Source of the DNA: Viridibacterium sp047600765
Lineage (GTDB): Bacteria; Pseudomonadota; Gammaproteobacteria; Burkholderiales; Rhodocyclaceae
NCBI GenBank assembly: GCA_047600765.1
Contig: JASGKF010000002.1
Span: 1,798,001-1,862,000, forward strand
Length of the DNA: 64,000 bases
Direction of reading: 5' to 3'
The notes beneath the pieces are model-generated. The model was given only the letters and a program-made list of their open reading frames with translations. It had not been told where the DNA came from and did no database searches. The translations under genes and the position numbers were made by a program. Shown piece after piece: positions 44,195 to 53,546 of the stretch (positions are counted from its first letter, which is position 1; every line of letters starts with the position of its first letter).

Positions 44195-44910
44195 GAGGAC
44201 GATGGCAAAACAGTGGCAAGGGGCGGCAATTGTACTCCCGCCCTGCGCTGCAGCAGCGGCGCGGCTTCGGCAGGCGAGGCGAGGCGCGGCAGGATGGCGA
44301 GGCAGGGCGCGTTCATGCGTGCCTGCAAGGTCTCGATGTTTCGTTGAAGGAAGGGCATGTCTGCATCGATGACATTGCCGATCCAGCCTGCAAATTCGAG
44401 CCCGCGCGCAGCGATGGCATCCTGGGTCAGCAGGGCGTGATTGAGACAGCCCAGACGGAGCCCGACGACCAGTACGACTGGCAGGCCGAGCGCGGTGGCC
44501 AGGTCGCCCATGTCGGGGCTGTCGGCATCGGCACCCAGCGGTACGAGAAAGCCGCCAGCGCCTTCGACGAGCACACGGTCTGCGCGCGTTCGCAAGCTGC
44601 TGAAGGCGGCCTGCAAGGGCGGGATCTGGATGTGTTGCCCGATGCGTTCTGCTGCGATGTGTGGCGCGCAGGCATCAGGCAGGCAGAGCGGATTGATCTC
44701 GTCGAGCGCAAATCCCGCGCTGCCGGCGGCCTGCAGGGCCAGTGCGTCAGCATTGCGCAGTACGCCGTCGTGCAGTTCGGCGCCGGCTGCGACGGGTTTG
44801 AAGCCGACGGCGCTGAGGCCCTGCTCACGCCAGGCATGCAGCAAGGCGCAAGCCACGAAGGTTTTACCGACATCGGTATCGGTGCCGGTAATGAAGCAAC
44901 TAGCGGGCAT
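44191..44910 (-). CDS. bioD: Dethiobiotin synthetase
   Basis: Closes the ureido ring of dethiobiotin from DAPA, CO2 and ATP. The protein is 239 residues from the ATG at 44910 (MPASCFITGTDTDVGKTFVA), where GTDTDVGKT is the P-loop. VEGAGGFLVPL and GLRLGCLNHALLT are conserved. It overlaps the bioC end by 11 bases. A longer open frame to 45315 runs through bioC and is not used. Order on the minus strand is bioF-H-C-D. Confidence 0.95.
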   Translation of the reverse strand: MPASCFITGTDTDVGKTFVACALLHAWREQGLSAVGFKPVAAGAELHDGVLRNADALALQAAGSAGFALDEINPLCLPDACAPHIAAERIGQHIQIPPLQAAFSSLRTRADRVLVEGAGGFLVPLGADADSPDMGDLATALGLPVVLVVGLRLGCLNHALLTQDAIAARGLEFAGWIGNVIDADMPFLQRNIETLQARMNAPCLAILPRLASPAEAAPLLQRRAGVQLPPLATVLPSSS

Positions 44911-45673
44911 GGTCGTCACGTCTCGCAGAGAGGAACACCACATCATAGGTGAAGGGCAGGCCGTCTTCCTCGCGCAAGGCTTCGTACCAGGCCTCGGCGC
45001 GGCGGAAGCCACGCGCGCCCGACAAACCGCGGGGACGATTGCCGCTGACGACGTGGGCGCCCAGCGTGCGCAACTCACGCAGGCCTTGCCGCAGTGAAGC
45101 GGCATGGACGTGGAAACGCTGGCGCTCGACGCGAATGTTGACAAAGCCCGCGGCCTGCAGCAATGGGGCATACAGCTCGGCGGTATCGAAGTGCCGCACG
45201 TGATCGTGCGCATCGGCGTGGCGATAGGCTTCACGCAGTTCCGCGAGTGTTTGTGGCCCCAGAGTGGCGACCCGCAGTTGCCCGCCCGGCTGCAACACGC
45301 GTGCTGCTTCAGCAATGGCTTGCGCGGGTTGTGTCCACTGCCAGGCGAGGCTGGACGCGTAGAGCTGCAGGCACGCCGTGGTAACGGGCAGGTGCTCGAT
45401 GTCGGCGCAGACGGCTTGCTGCGTGCCGATCAGCATGGGCGCGGCGTGGTCCAGCGCGAGGCAAGCCTGGCCGCGCTGGCGCAATGCGCGGCAGAGGTAG
45501 CCTGTGCCAGCGCCCGCATCGAGTGCCAGGCCATCGCCCGGCGCAATGCGTGCCAGCAAAGCGTCAGCAACCTCGCGTTGCACGCGCGCCACGCTGTCGT
45601 ACTGGCTTGCAGCGCGGCCGAAGGCCTGACGGATCGCTCGCTTCTCGTCGTGCAGGGAGAGGCCGGGCGTCAT
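44900..45673 (-). CDS. bioC: Malonyl-ACP O-methyltransferase
   Basis: SAM-dependent enzyme that methylates malonyl-ACP so that fatty acid synthesis can build the pimeloyl chain. The protein is 257 residues. It starts KRAIRQAFGRAASQYDSVAR near residue 11, with the SAM motif LALDAGAGTGYLCRAL near 49 and SLAWQWTQPAQAIAEAARVL near 108. It overlaps both bioH (4 bases) and bioD (11 bases). Together with BioH it marks the BioC-BioH pimelate route. Confidence 0.94.
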   Translation of the reverse strand: MTPGLSLHDEKRAIRQAFGRAASQYDSVARVQREVADALLARIAPGDGLALDAGAGTGYLCRALRQRGQACLALDHAAPMLIGTQQAVCADIEHLPVTTACLQLYASSLAWQWTQPAQAIAEAARVLQPGGQLRVATLGPQTLAELREAYRHADAHDHVRHFDTAELYAPLLQAAGFVNIRVERQRFHVHAASLRQGLRELRTLGAHVVSGNRPRGLSGARGFRRAEAWYEALREEDGLPFTYDVVFLSARRDDHAR

Positions 45674-46380
45674 GCGCGTGCCTCCAGAAAACGCTGGATG
45701 CCCTCGGCAACGCGTTGTGGTGCGCTGAGGAAGGGCGCGTGTCCCGCGTCGTCGATGAGCAGGGTTTCGCTACCCGGCCAGCGTTGCCCCAGCCAGCTGC
45801 TGGCACTGGCGGGAATCAGCGCGTCCTGCGCGCCATGCACCAGCAGACAGGGCAGGCTGACCGCAGGGAGTTGCTGGACGCGCAGGTCGCTTTCTTCGAG
45901 CAGGCGCAGGCCGTGACCCAGTGCGGCAGCATGCTCGACGGGATCTTCGAGCTGCGCGCGCAGCGCTTCGGTGACGGCATGGCGCTGTACGTCGCCAAAA
46001 GCCTGCAGGGCAACGAAGCGCTCCTGTGTGCGGGTCGGGTTGCGCAGGAAGCCATCGCGGAAGGCGCGCACTGTCTCCGCATCGAGGCCGTGCGTCCAGT
46101 CTTCACGTTTGATGAAGCTGGGTGTCGCTGCGATGAGGACCATGGCCCGTACCCGCTGCGGGTGGCGTGCCGCAATATTCAGCGCCAGCATGGCACCCAG
46201 CGACCAGGCGATCAGCACCGCAGCATGCGGCAGCGTGTCGGCTACGGCATCGCCCCAGTCATTGAGCGAGCCCGTCGGTGCGTGCAGCACGGGCGCCTGA
46301 CATTCTTGCCCCAAGGCTCGCTGCAGGCCCTGCCAGATGCCGGGACGCATCCCCCAGCCGTGCAGGAAGACGAGGCTCAT
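45670..46380 (-). CDS. bioH: Pimeloyl-ACP methyl ester carboxylesterase
   Basis: Removes the methyl group from pimeloyl-ACP methyl ester. The protein is 236 residues. VFLHGWGMRPGIWQGL is the oxyanion turn, the nucleophile Ser is in IAWSLGAMLAL near residue 80 (the first Gly of GxSxG is Ala), the Asp in HGAQDALIPA near 192 and the His in DDAGHAPFLS near 220. It lies between bioF and bioC with 4-base overlaps on both sides. Ala before the Trp-Ser is a small deviation that should not abolish activity. Confidence 0.93.
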   Translation of the reverse strand: MSLVFLHGWGMRPGIWQGLQRALGQECQAPVLHAPTGSLNDWGDAVADTLPHAAVLIAWSLGAMLALNIAARHPQRVRAMVLIAATPSFIKREDWTHGLDAETVRAFRDGFLRNPTRTQERFVALQAFGDVQRHAVTEALRAQLEDPVEHAAALGHGLRLLEESDLRVQQLPAVSLPCLLVHGAQDALIPASASSWLGQRWPGSETLLIDDAGHAPFLSAPQRVAEGIQRFLEARA

Positions 46381-47555
46381 GCGCTTGCCCCGCCATGCTT
46401 GGCAATGGCAGCGATGAGGCGCTCAACCTGGTCTTCGCCATGCGCCGCAGACAGCGAGATGCGCAGGCGTGCTGTACCGGCTGGCACGGTGGGCGGGCGG
46501 ATGGCGGGTACCCAGATGCCCGCGTCGCGCAGGGCTGCGGAGAGCTGCAGCGCCGCCGCGTTGTCGCCGATCAGCAGCGGCTGGATGGCTGTCGTCGAAG
46601 GCAGCAGCTTGCCAGGCAGGGCGCTGCGCAGTTGTGCGATGCGCTGCATGAGCGCGTGGCGGCGGTCGTCTGCATCTTCGATCAGGGCCAGCGCATGCAG
46701 CAGCACATGGGCCAGCATGGGTGGCATGGCCGTCGTGAAAATGTAGGGACGGGATTTCTGCAGCAGCCAGTCCATCAGGGTACGTGTTCCGGCAATGAAG
46801 GCGCCCGAGACACCTGCGGCCTTGCCCAGCGTGGCCATGTGGATCAGTCGCTCCGAGCGCAAGCCGGCCGCGGCAATCGAGCCGCGCCCTTGCGGACCGA
46901 GCACGCCGAAGCCGTGTGCATCGTCGATCAGCAACCAGGCATCGAAGCGCTCGGCGAGCGACAGCAGGGCGGCGAGTGGCGCGATGTCGCCATCCATGCT
47001 GAACACGCCATCGCTGACGATCAGTTTGTCGCGCGCCGTGCTGGCAGCCAGCAGCTTTTCCAGCGCAGCCACGTCGTTGTGCGCATAGCGATGCACGGTG
47101 GCGCGTGACAGCAGGGCGCCGTTGACGAGGGATGCGTGGTTGAGACGGTCGGCGAAGATCTCGCCATTGCGGCCGAGCAGGGCCGGCATCACGGCGATGT
47201 TGGCAAGGTAGCCGGTGGAGAACACCAGGGCTGCATCGCAGCCCACAAAACTGGCCAGTGCTTGTTCGAGTGCCTCATGCACTGCCGTGTGGCCACTGAC
47301 CAGATGCGAAGCGCCCGCGCCGACGCCCCAGCGCTTTGCGCCCTCCGCGGCTGATTCGGCAAGCACCGGATGCGCGGCCAGCCCGAGGTAGTCGTTGCTG
47401 GCAAAGGACAGCAGCGCAGCCCCCTCGCTGCTGACCTCGGTCAGGCAAGGGCTGTTCACGACACGGCGGCGGCGCAGCAGGGCCTCGGCTTCGAGACGGT
47501 CGAGCTGTTCGCGCAGCGCTTGAAGCGCCGGAGTGGGCGTGGGGGTCAGGGACAA
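46377..47555 (-). CDS. bioF: 8-amino-7-oxononanoate synthase
   Basis: PLP enzyme condensing pimeloyl-ACP with alanine. The protein is 392 residues. Conserved parts include LSFASNDYLGLAAHP near residue 50, VSGHTAVHEALEQALASFVG near 94, DDAHGFGVLGPQGRG near 202 and the PLP lysine in TLGKAAGVSGAF near 238. It is the first gene of bioF-H-C-D and is divergent from the TRAP binding protein across 193 bases, where no promoter could be assigned with confidence. Confidence 0.96.
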   Translation of the reverse strand: MSLTPTPTPALQALREQLDRLEAEALLRRRRVVNSPCLTEVSSEGAALLSFASNDYLGLAAHPVLAESAAEGAKRWGVGAGASHLVSGHTAVHEALEQALASFVGCDAALVFSTGYLANIAVMPALLGRNGEIFADRLNHASLVNGALLSRATVHRYAHNDVAALEKLLAASTARDKLIVSDGVFSMDGDIAPLAALLSLAERFDAWLLIDDAHGFGVLGPQGRGSIAAAGLRSERLIHMATLGKAAGVSGAFIAGTRTLMDWLLQKSRPYIFTTAMPPMLAHVLLHALALIEDADDRRHALMQRIAQLRSALPGKLLPSTTAIQPLLIGDNAAALQLSAALRDAGIWVPAIRPPTVPAGTARLRISLSAAHGEDQVERLIAAIAKHGGASA

Positions 47556-47748
47556 GGGAAGAGTCAGAAAGTCGCAGCGGCCGGCATTTTACCGCGTTGC
47601 ACCACTGCAGTCGGCACTGCCGCGCATCCCGGCCCGGGTTCCGGGAGTAGGTGTCTGCCGATTTTCGTGCCGTGCGACAAAACGCGATTGTGGTATTTTG
47701 CCCCCGCAAGACATGCCGTACCCATACCCATAACAAGTGGAGAGTCTG

Positions 47749-48729
47749 ATGTTCGTCCGCAATGCCTTTGCATGCGGGCTCGCGCTCTGTCTGTCGAGCG
47801 TTGCGCCTGTAGTTCGTGCCGTCACGCTGGTCTCGGCGGATGTCCAGAAACCCGATCATCCGGTCGTCAAGGCGCAGGAATACCTTGCCAAGCTGGTGAC
47901 CGAACGATCCAAGGGGGCGCTCACGCTGCAGGTCAAACCCAACGGCGAGCTGGGTAACGAAGGCGAGGTGCTGGCCAAGCTGCGTTCGGGCGAAATGACC
48001 ATGGCGCGCGTCGCAGTGAGTGTGCTTGCAGACAAGGTGCCGGCCGCCAAGCTGCTGAGCCTGCCCTATCTCTTCCGCTCGCGGGACCATCTCTGGAAGA
48101 TCCTCGGTGGCGACCTGGGCTCGCGCCTGGATACCGAAGTGGCGGCGACCGGTGTCGTCGTCCTGACCTACTACGACAGCGGCGCACGCAGCTTCTATGC
48201 ACGCAAGGCGATCAAGACGCGGGCGGACTTTGCGGGGCTCAAGTTCCGCGTGCAGTCTTCGCCGGTTTTCAAGGACCTGATTACCGAGCTTGGCGCCACG
48301 CCGACGGTCTTGCCGTATGACAAGGTGGCCGATGCGCTTAAGACCGGCGAGATCGACGGTGCCGAGAACAACATCGTGTCTTACGTGAGTGCCGAGCACT
48401 ACAAGCACGCGAAGTACCTCAGTCTCGATGACCACACCATGGCGCCCGATGTGCTGCTGATTTCGCGCAAGGCCTGGACGGCTCTGGGCCCGGCCAATCA
48501 GGAGCTGCTGCGCGGTGCGGCGGCCGAGAGCGCGCAGTACATGGTCAAGCTGTGGCAGGACAAGGAGCGCGAGGCACTCGCGTTTGCGAAGAAGAATGGG
48601 GTCACCGTCATTGCGCGCAACCAGCTGGCCATGAGCGGCATCGAGTCTGCGGCGGTGAAGCTCTACAACCGCTACGTGGACTTCGGTACCGACATGGACA
48701 CCGTGCTGCAGATCGTTACCGGCAAGTAA
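47749..48729 (+). CDS. TRAP transporter substrate-binding protein, DctP-like (orphan)
   Basis: Periplasmic binding protein of 326 residues, starting at ATG 47749 with a TGGAGAG ribosome site; the in-frame GTG at 47737 sits within that site and is not used. Signal peptide about 1-24. The DctP fold is visible in GALTLQVKPNGELGNEGEVL and SGARSFYARKAIKTRADFAG, then LKFRVQSSPVFKDLITELGA with the substrate-carboxylate Arg, and TGEIDGAENNIVSYVS. No dctQ/dctM membrane genes are in the window, so its partner must be elsewhere. It ends at a strong bidirectional terminator. Confidence 0.92.
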   Translation: MFVRNAFACGLALCLSSVAPVVRAVTLVSADVQKPDHPVVKAQEYLAKLVTERSKGALTLQVKPNGELGNEGEVLAKLRSGEMTMARVAVSVLADKVPAAKLLSLPYLFRSRDHLWKILGGDLGSRLDTEVAATGVVVLTYYDSGARSFYARKAIKTRADFAGLKFRVQSSPVFKDLITELGATPTVLPYDKVADALKTGEIDGAENNIVSYVSAEHYKHAKYLSLDDHTMAPDVLLISRKAWTALGPANQELLRGAAAESAQYMVKLWQDKEREALAFAKKNGVTVIARNQLAMSGIESAAVKLYNRYVDFGTDMDTVLQIVTGK

Positions 48730-48746
48730 GACTGATGCCAGATGCG

Positions 48747-48776
48747 AAAAGGCCGCCAGATGGCGGCCTTTTGTTT
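48747..48776. terminator. Bidirectional terminator between the TRAP gene and the decarboxylase gene
   Basis: AAAAGGCCGCC and GGCGGCCTTTT form an extended stem with a 4-base centre followed by GTTTT on the plus strand. The leading A-run gives a U-tract for the minus strand as well, so it can end both convergent transcripts. Confidence 0.85.
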
Positions 48777-48790
48777 TGCGGCGGACGCGC

Positions 48791-51031
48791 TTACTGCTTC
48801 ACGCAGTCCACGCAGTACCGAACCTTGCCATTCTCTTCTTCCTTCACGAGGCCGTGGCAATCGGTCTCAAAACCCGGCAGCTGTTCGTTGAAGGTGCGCA
48901 CGAACTTGAGGTAGTCGACGATGGTCTTGTTGAAGCGTTCCCCCGGGATCAGAAGCGGGATGCCCGGCGGGTAGGGCGTCACCAGCATGGCGGTGACACG
49001 GCCTTCGAGCTGATCGATGTCGACGCGTTCGATCTTGCGGTGAGCCATCATCGACCAGGCGTCGGTGGGGCGCATCGCGGGCTCCATGTCGCTGAGGTAC
49101 ATCTCTGTCGTCAGGCGCGCCACGTCGTGGGCCTTGTAGACGTCGTGGATCTGCGTGCAGAGGTCGCGCAGGCCGACGCGCTCGTAGCGCGGGTGCTTGG
49201 CGACGAACTCGGGCATCACGCGCCACAGAGGCTGGTTCTTGTCGTAGTCGTCCTTGAACTGTTGCAGCTCGGTCACCAGCGTGTTCCAGCGGCCCTTGGT
49301 GATGCCGATGGTGAACATGATGAAGAAGCTGTAGAGGCCGCACTTCTCGACGATGATGCCGTGCTCGGCGAGGTACTTGGTGAGGATGCCGGCCGGGATG
49401 CCGGTGTCGGCGAAGTCACCGTCTACGTCCAGCCCCGGCGTGATGATCGTGGCCTTGATCGGATCGAGCATGTTGAAGCCTTCGGCGAGATTGCCGAAGC
49501 CGTGCCAACGCTCGTTGGCCTTGAGCATCCAGTCTTCGCGCTCGCCCATGCCTTCTTCGGCGAGATACTCGGGGCCCCACACCTTGAACCACCAGTCGGC
49601 GCCCCATTCCTCGTCCACCTTGCGCATGGCGCGGCGGAATTCCATGGCTTCCTGGATCGACTCTTCGACGAGGGCCGTGCCGCCGGGTTCTTCCATCATC
49701 GCGGCGGCCACGTCGCACGAGGCGATGATGGCGTACTGCGGCGAGGTCGAGGTGTGCATCAGGTAGGCCTCGTTGAAGAGGTCCTTGTCTAACTTGCGGC
49801 TCTGCGAATCCTGCACGAGGATCTGCGAAGCCTGCGACAGACCGGCGAGCAGTTTGTGCGTCGACTGGGTGGAGAACACCATCGACTCCTTGCAGCGCGC
49901 GCGATCCTTGCCGATGGCATGGTAATCGCCGTAGAAATCGTGGAAGGCGGCGTGCGGCAGCCAGGCTTCGTCGAAGTGCAGGGTGTCGATCTTGCCGTCC
50001 AGCTCTTCCTTGATCTCCTCGACGTTGTACAGCACGCCGTCATAGGTGCTCTGGGTGATGGTGAGCACGCGCGGCATGGCGCTCTTGTCGTCGATGAAGG
50101 GGTTCTTGGCGATCTTCTTCTGGATGTTTTCCCACTTGAACTCGCTCTTCGGGATCGGGCCGATGATGCCGTAGTGGTTGCGCGTGGGCATCAGGAAGAC
50201 CGGGATCGCGCCGGTCATGATGATGGAGTGCAGGATGGACTTGTGACAGTTGCGGTCGACAACCACGATGTCGCCCGGCGCGACGGTGGAGTTCCAGACG
50301 ATCTTGTTCGAGGTCGAGGTGCCGTTGGTGACGAAGAACAGGTGGTCGGAGTGGGTAATGCGCGCGGCGTTGCGTTCGGACGCGGCGATGGGGCCGGTGT
50401 GGTCGAGCAGCTGGCCGAGTTCTTCGACGGCGTTGCAGACGTCGGCGCGCAGCATGTTCTCGCCGAAGAACTGGTGGAACATGTGACCGACCGGGCTCTT
50501 CAGGAAAGCCACGCCGCCCGAGTGGCCGGGGCAGTGCCAGGAGTACGAGCCGTCCGACGCGTAATGTGTCAGCGCGCGGAAGAAGGGCGGCGGCAGCGAG
50601 TCGAGGTAGGCCTTGGCTTCGCGCACGACGTAGCGCGCGATGAACTCCGGCGTGTCTTCGAACATGTGGATGAAGCCATGCAGTTCGCGCAGCACGTCGT
50701 TCGGGATGTGGCGCGAGGTCTTCGTCTCGCCGTACAGGAAGATCGGGATCTCCGAGTTGCGGAAGCGGATCTCTTCAACGAAGGCGCGCAGCTCTTCGAT
50801 GGTGGCGTCCATCTCGTCGGAACTGAACTCTTCGTCGTCGATCGACAGGATGAAACAGGAGCCGCGGCTCTGTTGCTGCGCGAACGAAGAAAGGTCGCCG
50901 TAGCTCGTGACGCCCAGCACTTCCATGCCTTCGTCTTCGATGGCCTTGGCCAGTGCACGGATACCGAAGCCACTGGTGTTCTCCGAGCGGAAGTCTTCGT
51001 CGATGATGATGATGGGGAAGTGAAAGCGCAT
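48791..51031 (-). CDS. Orn/Lys/Arg decarboxylase, class I (arginine or lysine type)
   Basis: Large PLP-dependent decarboxylase of 746 residues from ATG 51031 (MRFHFPIIIIDED), with a GGCAGGTG ribosome region. An N-terminal CheY-like wing domain is followed by the PLP domain (HCPGHSGGVAFLKSPVG; FDEAWLPHAAFHDFYG) with the PLP lysine in STHKLLAGLSQAS near 369, and the C-terminal domain PPGIPLLIPGERF. The product is cadaverine, agmatine or putrescine depending on substrate; sequence alone does not decide. Such enzymes serve acid resistance and polyamine supply. The ATG at 51100 is rejected for lack of conservation. Confidence 0.92.
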   Translation of the reverse strand: MRFHFPIIIIDEDFRSENTSGFGIRALAKAIEDEGMEVLGVTSYGDLSSFAQQQSRGSCFILSIDDEEFSSDEMDATIEELRAFVEEIRFRNSEIPIFLYGETKTSRHIPNDVLRELHGFIHMFEDTPEFIARYVVREAKAYLDSLPPPFFRALTHYASDGSYSWHCPGHSGGVAFLKSPVGHMFHQFFGENMLRADVCNAVEELGQLLDHTGPIAASERNAARITHSDHLFFVTNGTSTSNKIVWNSTVAPGDIVVVDRNCHKSILHSIIMTGAIPVFLMPTRNHYGIIGPIPKSEFKWENIQKKIAKNPFIDDKSAMPRVLTITQSTYDGVLYNVEEIKEELDGKIDTLHFDEAWLPHAAFHDFYGDYHAIGKDRARCKESMVFSTQSTHKLLAGLSQASQILVQDSQSRKLDKDLFNEAYLMHTSTSPQYAIIASCDVAAAMMEEPGGTALVEESIQEAMEFRRAMRKVDEEWGADWWFKVWGPEYLAEEGMGEREDWMLKANERWHGFGNLAEGFNMLDPIKATIITPGLDVDGDFADTGIPAGILTKYLAEHGIIVEKCGLYSFFIMFTIGITKGRWNTLVTELQQFKDDYDKNQPLWRVMPEFVAKHPRYERVGLRDLCTQIHDVYKAHDVARLTTEMYLSDMEPAMRPTDAWSMMAHRKIERVDIDQLEGRVTAMLVTPYPPGIPLLIPGERFNKTIVDYLKFVRTFNEQLPGFETDCHGLVKEEENGKVRYCVDCVKQ

Positions 51032-51130
51032 CTTGGCACCTGCCGGGATCAGAACTGCATCAAGGTGGCCCCGCAAACGGGGCAGGAAGCCGCGCATCAT
51101 AGCGCAGCAAGTCGGTGACTAATAAGACAA

Positions 51131-51157
51131 AAGGGCTGCGCCGGCAGCCCTTGTTTT
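51131..51157 (-). terminator. Terminator downstream of dcd
   Basis: GGGCTGC and GCAGCCC form a stem around a short CCG centre at 51133-51150. On the minus strand it is followed by TTTTGTCTTATT, a good U-rich tail 30-50 bases after the dcd stop. The other strand has TTGTTTT. Confidence 0.8.
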
Positions 51158-51178
51158 CATGGCGTTGCGGCCGGTGGC

Positions 51179-51748
51179 TCAGATCTTGGGCAGCGTCACC
51201 CCGACCTGCCCCTGGTACTTGCCGCCACGGTCCTTGTACGAGGTCTCGCAGACCTCGTCGGACTCGAAGAACAGCACCTGGGCACAGCCTTCGCCAGCGT
51301 AGATCTTGGCGGGCAGGGGCGTGGTGTTGGAGAACTCCAGCGTGACGTAGCCTTCCCACTCGGGCTCGAAGGGGGTGACGTTCACGATGATGCCGCAGCG
51401 GGCGTAGGTGCTCTTGCCGAGGCAGACGGTGAGCACCGAGCGCGGGATGCGGAAATACTCGACCGTGCGGGCCAGTGCGAAGGAGTTAGGCGGAATGACG
51501 CAATAGCCCTTGCCCGAGACCTCGACGAAGGACTGAGGGTCGAAGTTCTTCGGATCGACGATGGTCGAGTTGATGTTGGTGAAGACGCGGAATTCGTCGG
51601 CGCAGCGGATGTCGTAGCCGTAGCTCGACGTACCGTAGGACACGATCTTCTGGCCGTTGGCTTCACGCACGAGGCCGGGTTCGAACGGCTCGATCATGCC
51701 GTGCTGTTCCGCCATGCGACGGATCCATTTGTCTGATTTGATGCTCAC
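51179..51748 (-). CDS. dcd: dCTP deaminase
   Basis: Deaminates dCTP to dUTP for thymidylate synthesis. The protein is 189 residues, the standard length. It contains SYGTSSYGYDIRCADEF near residue 37, GKSTYARCGIIVNVTPFEPE near 110 (with the catalytic Glu in the PFEPEWEG region) and the C-terminal GKYQGQVGVTLPKI lid. It is a single gene followed by a terminator. No anomaly is visible. Confidence 0.96.
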   Translation of the reverse strand: MSIKSDKWIRRMAEQHGMIEPFEPGLVREANGQKIVSYGTSSYGYDIRCADEFRVFTNINSTIVDPKNFDPQSFVEVSGKGYCVIPPNSFALARTVEYFRIPRSVLTVCLGKSTYARCGIIVNVTPFEPEWEGYVTLEFSNTTPLPAKIYAGEGCAQVLFFESDEVCETSYKDRGGKYQGQVGVTLPKI

Positions 51749-51853
51749 GGTGCCTCACTGGCTGGGTGACAGGTGACGAATTCTAGCGCTTTGCGGCGTG
51801 CAGGGCGGCCCGTGCGGCAGCGGCTTGTGGCCCATCAAGGCTGCTGGCCGCAC

Positions 51854-53338
51854 TCAGGCCGCCTGCTCCAGCAGTTCGGGCGCTGACGGCAGGGTCTTGC
51901 AACGCAAATAGTGGATGGGCGGCAGGCTCAACCAGCCCGGCAGGAAGCGCCAGTAAGGGCCGGCCACGCCCAGCCGGTCCAGCCAGCGATAGACGCGGCG
52001 TTGCCGCTCGCTGACCTGGCTGTCTGCCGCATGCACGATGCAGGGGTTGCGGGTGATGCCTAGCGTCACCCGGCGGATCAGGGCTTCCTCGCTCACCAGC
52101 GGCGAGCGGTAGAAGACGCCCGTGGAAAGATCCGTGTCGGGCTGGATGTAGCCCTCGGCAATGGCCTGCGTGGCGAGTGCCGTGCCGGGCAGGATGCGGA
52201 TGCCGATGAAGAATACGGACAGAAAGCTGCCGTCAGCCAGCTGGCTTTCGGCGAAGCGCAGGGTTTCGTCGCAGGTGGTGGTTGTCTCGCCCGGCGCACC
52301 GAGCATGAAACACCACAGGCTCTTGAGCCCGGATTGGCGGGCCAGATCCGCGCAGCGTGTCACTTCGCGCATCGTGAAGCCCTTGCGCAGGCTCTTGAGC
52401 ATGGCGTCGCAGCCTGCTTCAGGAGACACCATCATCGAGTTGAAGCCGGCCCGCTTCATGAGCGGAAACAGCTCGCTGGGCACGTCACGCGGGTTGATGC
52501 CCATGGTCGTGAAGGCCGCTTTCACGCGGCCACTTTCGCGACGCCGGATGATCTCTTCGCAGATCGCCAGCGCATGCGAGGAGGGTGTGTTGAAGGTGGA
52601 GTCAACGAATTCGAAGCTGCGTGCACCCGTTTCGCGGACGACCCGTTCGACCTCGTCGAGGACGTCGGCAGGCTCGCGCAGGCGCTGTTTGCGGCCTTCG
52701 ATCTGCGGGTAGGTGCAGTAGCTGCAGCGCATGGGACAGCCCCGTTTGCTCTGCAACGGCCAGGTGCCACCCAGTTGCTGGTAGTCGCGCCAGTTCACGA
52801 AATCCTGCATGCCGGACCTGGCAAAGCCGGCGAGCAGGGCTGGCGGATTGCGGTGCGGCACGCCATCGCGCCAGTAGCAGAGGCCGGCAATTGCGTAGAC
52901 CGGTTCGCGCTGATGCAGGGCTGTCAGCAATGCAGGGAAGGCCTCTTCGCCTTCGCCGACGATGGCGAAATCCGCATGGAATAGTGGCAGGGCTTGCGCG
53001 CCGAGGATGGAGATGGAGGGGCCGCCGAGGACCAGCGGGACTCCCTGGCCACAGGCGTCCCGGATCACCCGGGCCTGCTCCTGCAGTGTCGCCAGCGGTG
53101 ATTCGAAGCGCTGGCTGATGACATTGTCTATATTGCGAATGGATAAACCGACCACCTCGGGACGGAAGGTGGCGATGCAGTCACGTAATGCAGTATGGAT
53201 ATCCGGGGCGAATGCCAGATCCAGAAGTCGTACCGAATGGCCGGCTGCACGGGTTGCTGCCGCGACGTAGCTCAGACCGATCGGTGCAGCAGGTTCGACT
53301 TCGCGGCTCTGATTCGAATAGATCAGCAGGACGCGCAT
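51854..53338 (-). CDS. B12-binding-type radical SAM protein
   Basis: A 494-residue protein with an N-terminal cobalamin-binding-like Rossmann domain (MRVLLIYSNQSREVEPAAPI; VLGGPSISILGAQALP; VGEGEEAFPALL) and a radical SAM core with the cluster motif CPMRCSYC near residue 206, then GARSFEFVDSTFNTPSSHAL. The C-terminal about 100 residues are family-specific. The DxHxxG cobalamin-ligand motif is not evident, so any cobalamin would bind base-off without a His ligand, or not at all. Members of this group methylate or rearrange lipids, tetrapyrroles or natural products. The gene is isolated, so its substrate is unknown. Confidence 0.88.
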   Translation of the reverse strand: MRVLLIYSNQSREVEPAAPIGLSYVAAATRAAGHSVRLLDLAFAPDIHTALRDCIATFRPEVVGLSIRNIDNVISQRFESPLATLQEQARVIRDACGQGVPLVLGGPSISILGAQALPLFHADFAIVGEGEEAFPALLTALHQREPVYAIAGLCYWRDGVPHRNPPALLAGFARSGMQDFVNWRDYQQLGGTWPLQSKRGCPMRCSYCTYPQIEGRKQRLREPADVLDEVERVVRETGARSFEFVDSTFNTPSSHALAICEEIIRRRESGRVKAAFTTMGINPRDVPSELFPLMKRAGFNSMMVSPEAGCDAMLKSLRKGFTMREVTRCADLARQSGLKSLWCFMLGAPGETTTTCDETLRFAESQLADGSFLSVFFIGIRILPGTALATQAIAEGYIQPDTDLSTGVFYRSPLVSEEALIRRVTLGITRNPCIVHAADSQVSERQRRVYRWLDRLGVAGPYWRFLPGWLSLPPIHYLRCKTLPSAPELLEQAA

Positions 53339-53435
53339 GCGACGCTCTCATGGGCAGAAAGCGGCAGGCTATCAATGACATCCGGGGGGATAGGCGATCT
53401 GGATCAAGAATCCGCCAGCACGGTGCGCTGGCAGA

Positions 53436-53522
53436 TGGTGCCCGGGACGGGAATCGAACCCGTACAACCTCGCGGTCGAGGGATTTTAAGTCCCTTGTGT
53501 CTACCAATTTCACCACCCGGGC
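53436..53522 (-). tRNA. tRNA-Leu (anticodon UAA)
   Basis: An 87-base tRNA including encoded CCA. The acceptor GCCCGGG pairs with CCCGGGC before ACCA. The D-loop region TGGTGAAATTGGTAGACAC is typical, the anticodon stem GGGAC...ATCCC holds loop CTTAAAA with anticodon TAA at 53486-53488, a long variable arm follows (class II), and the T arm is CGGGTTCGATTCCCG. Confidence 0.97.
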
Positions 53523-53546
53523 GGTGGGGTATGTCGCAGGGCTCGC

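Noticed and set aside
53181..53516. Open frames across the tRNA-Leu region
   Set aside because: They overlap the tRNA and the radical SAM gene start and have no recognisable protein features.
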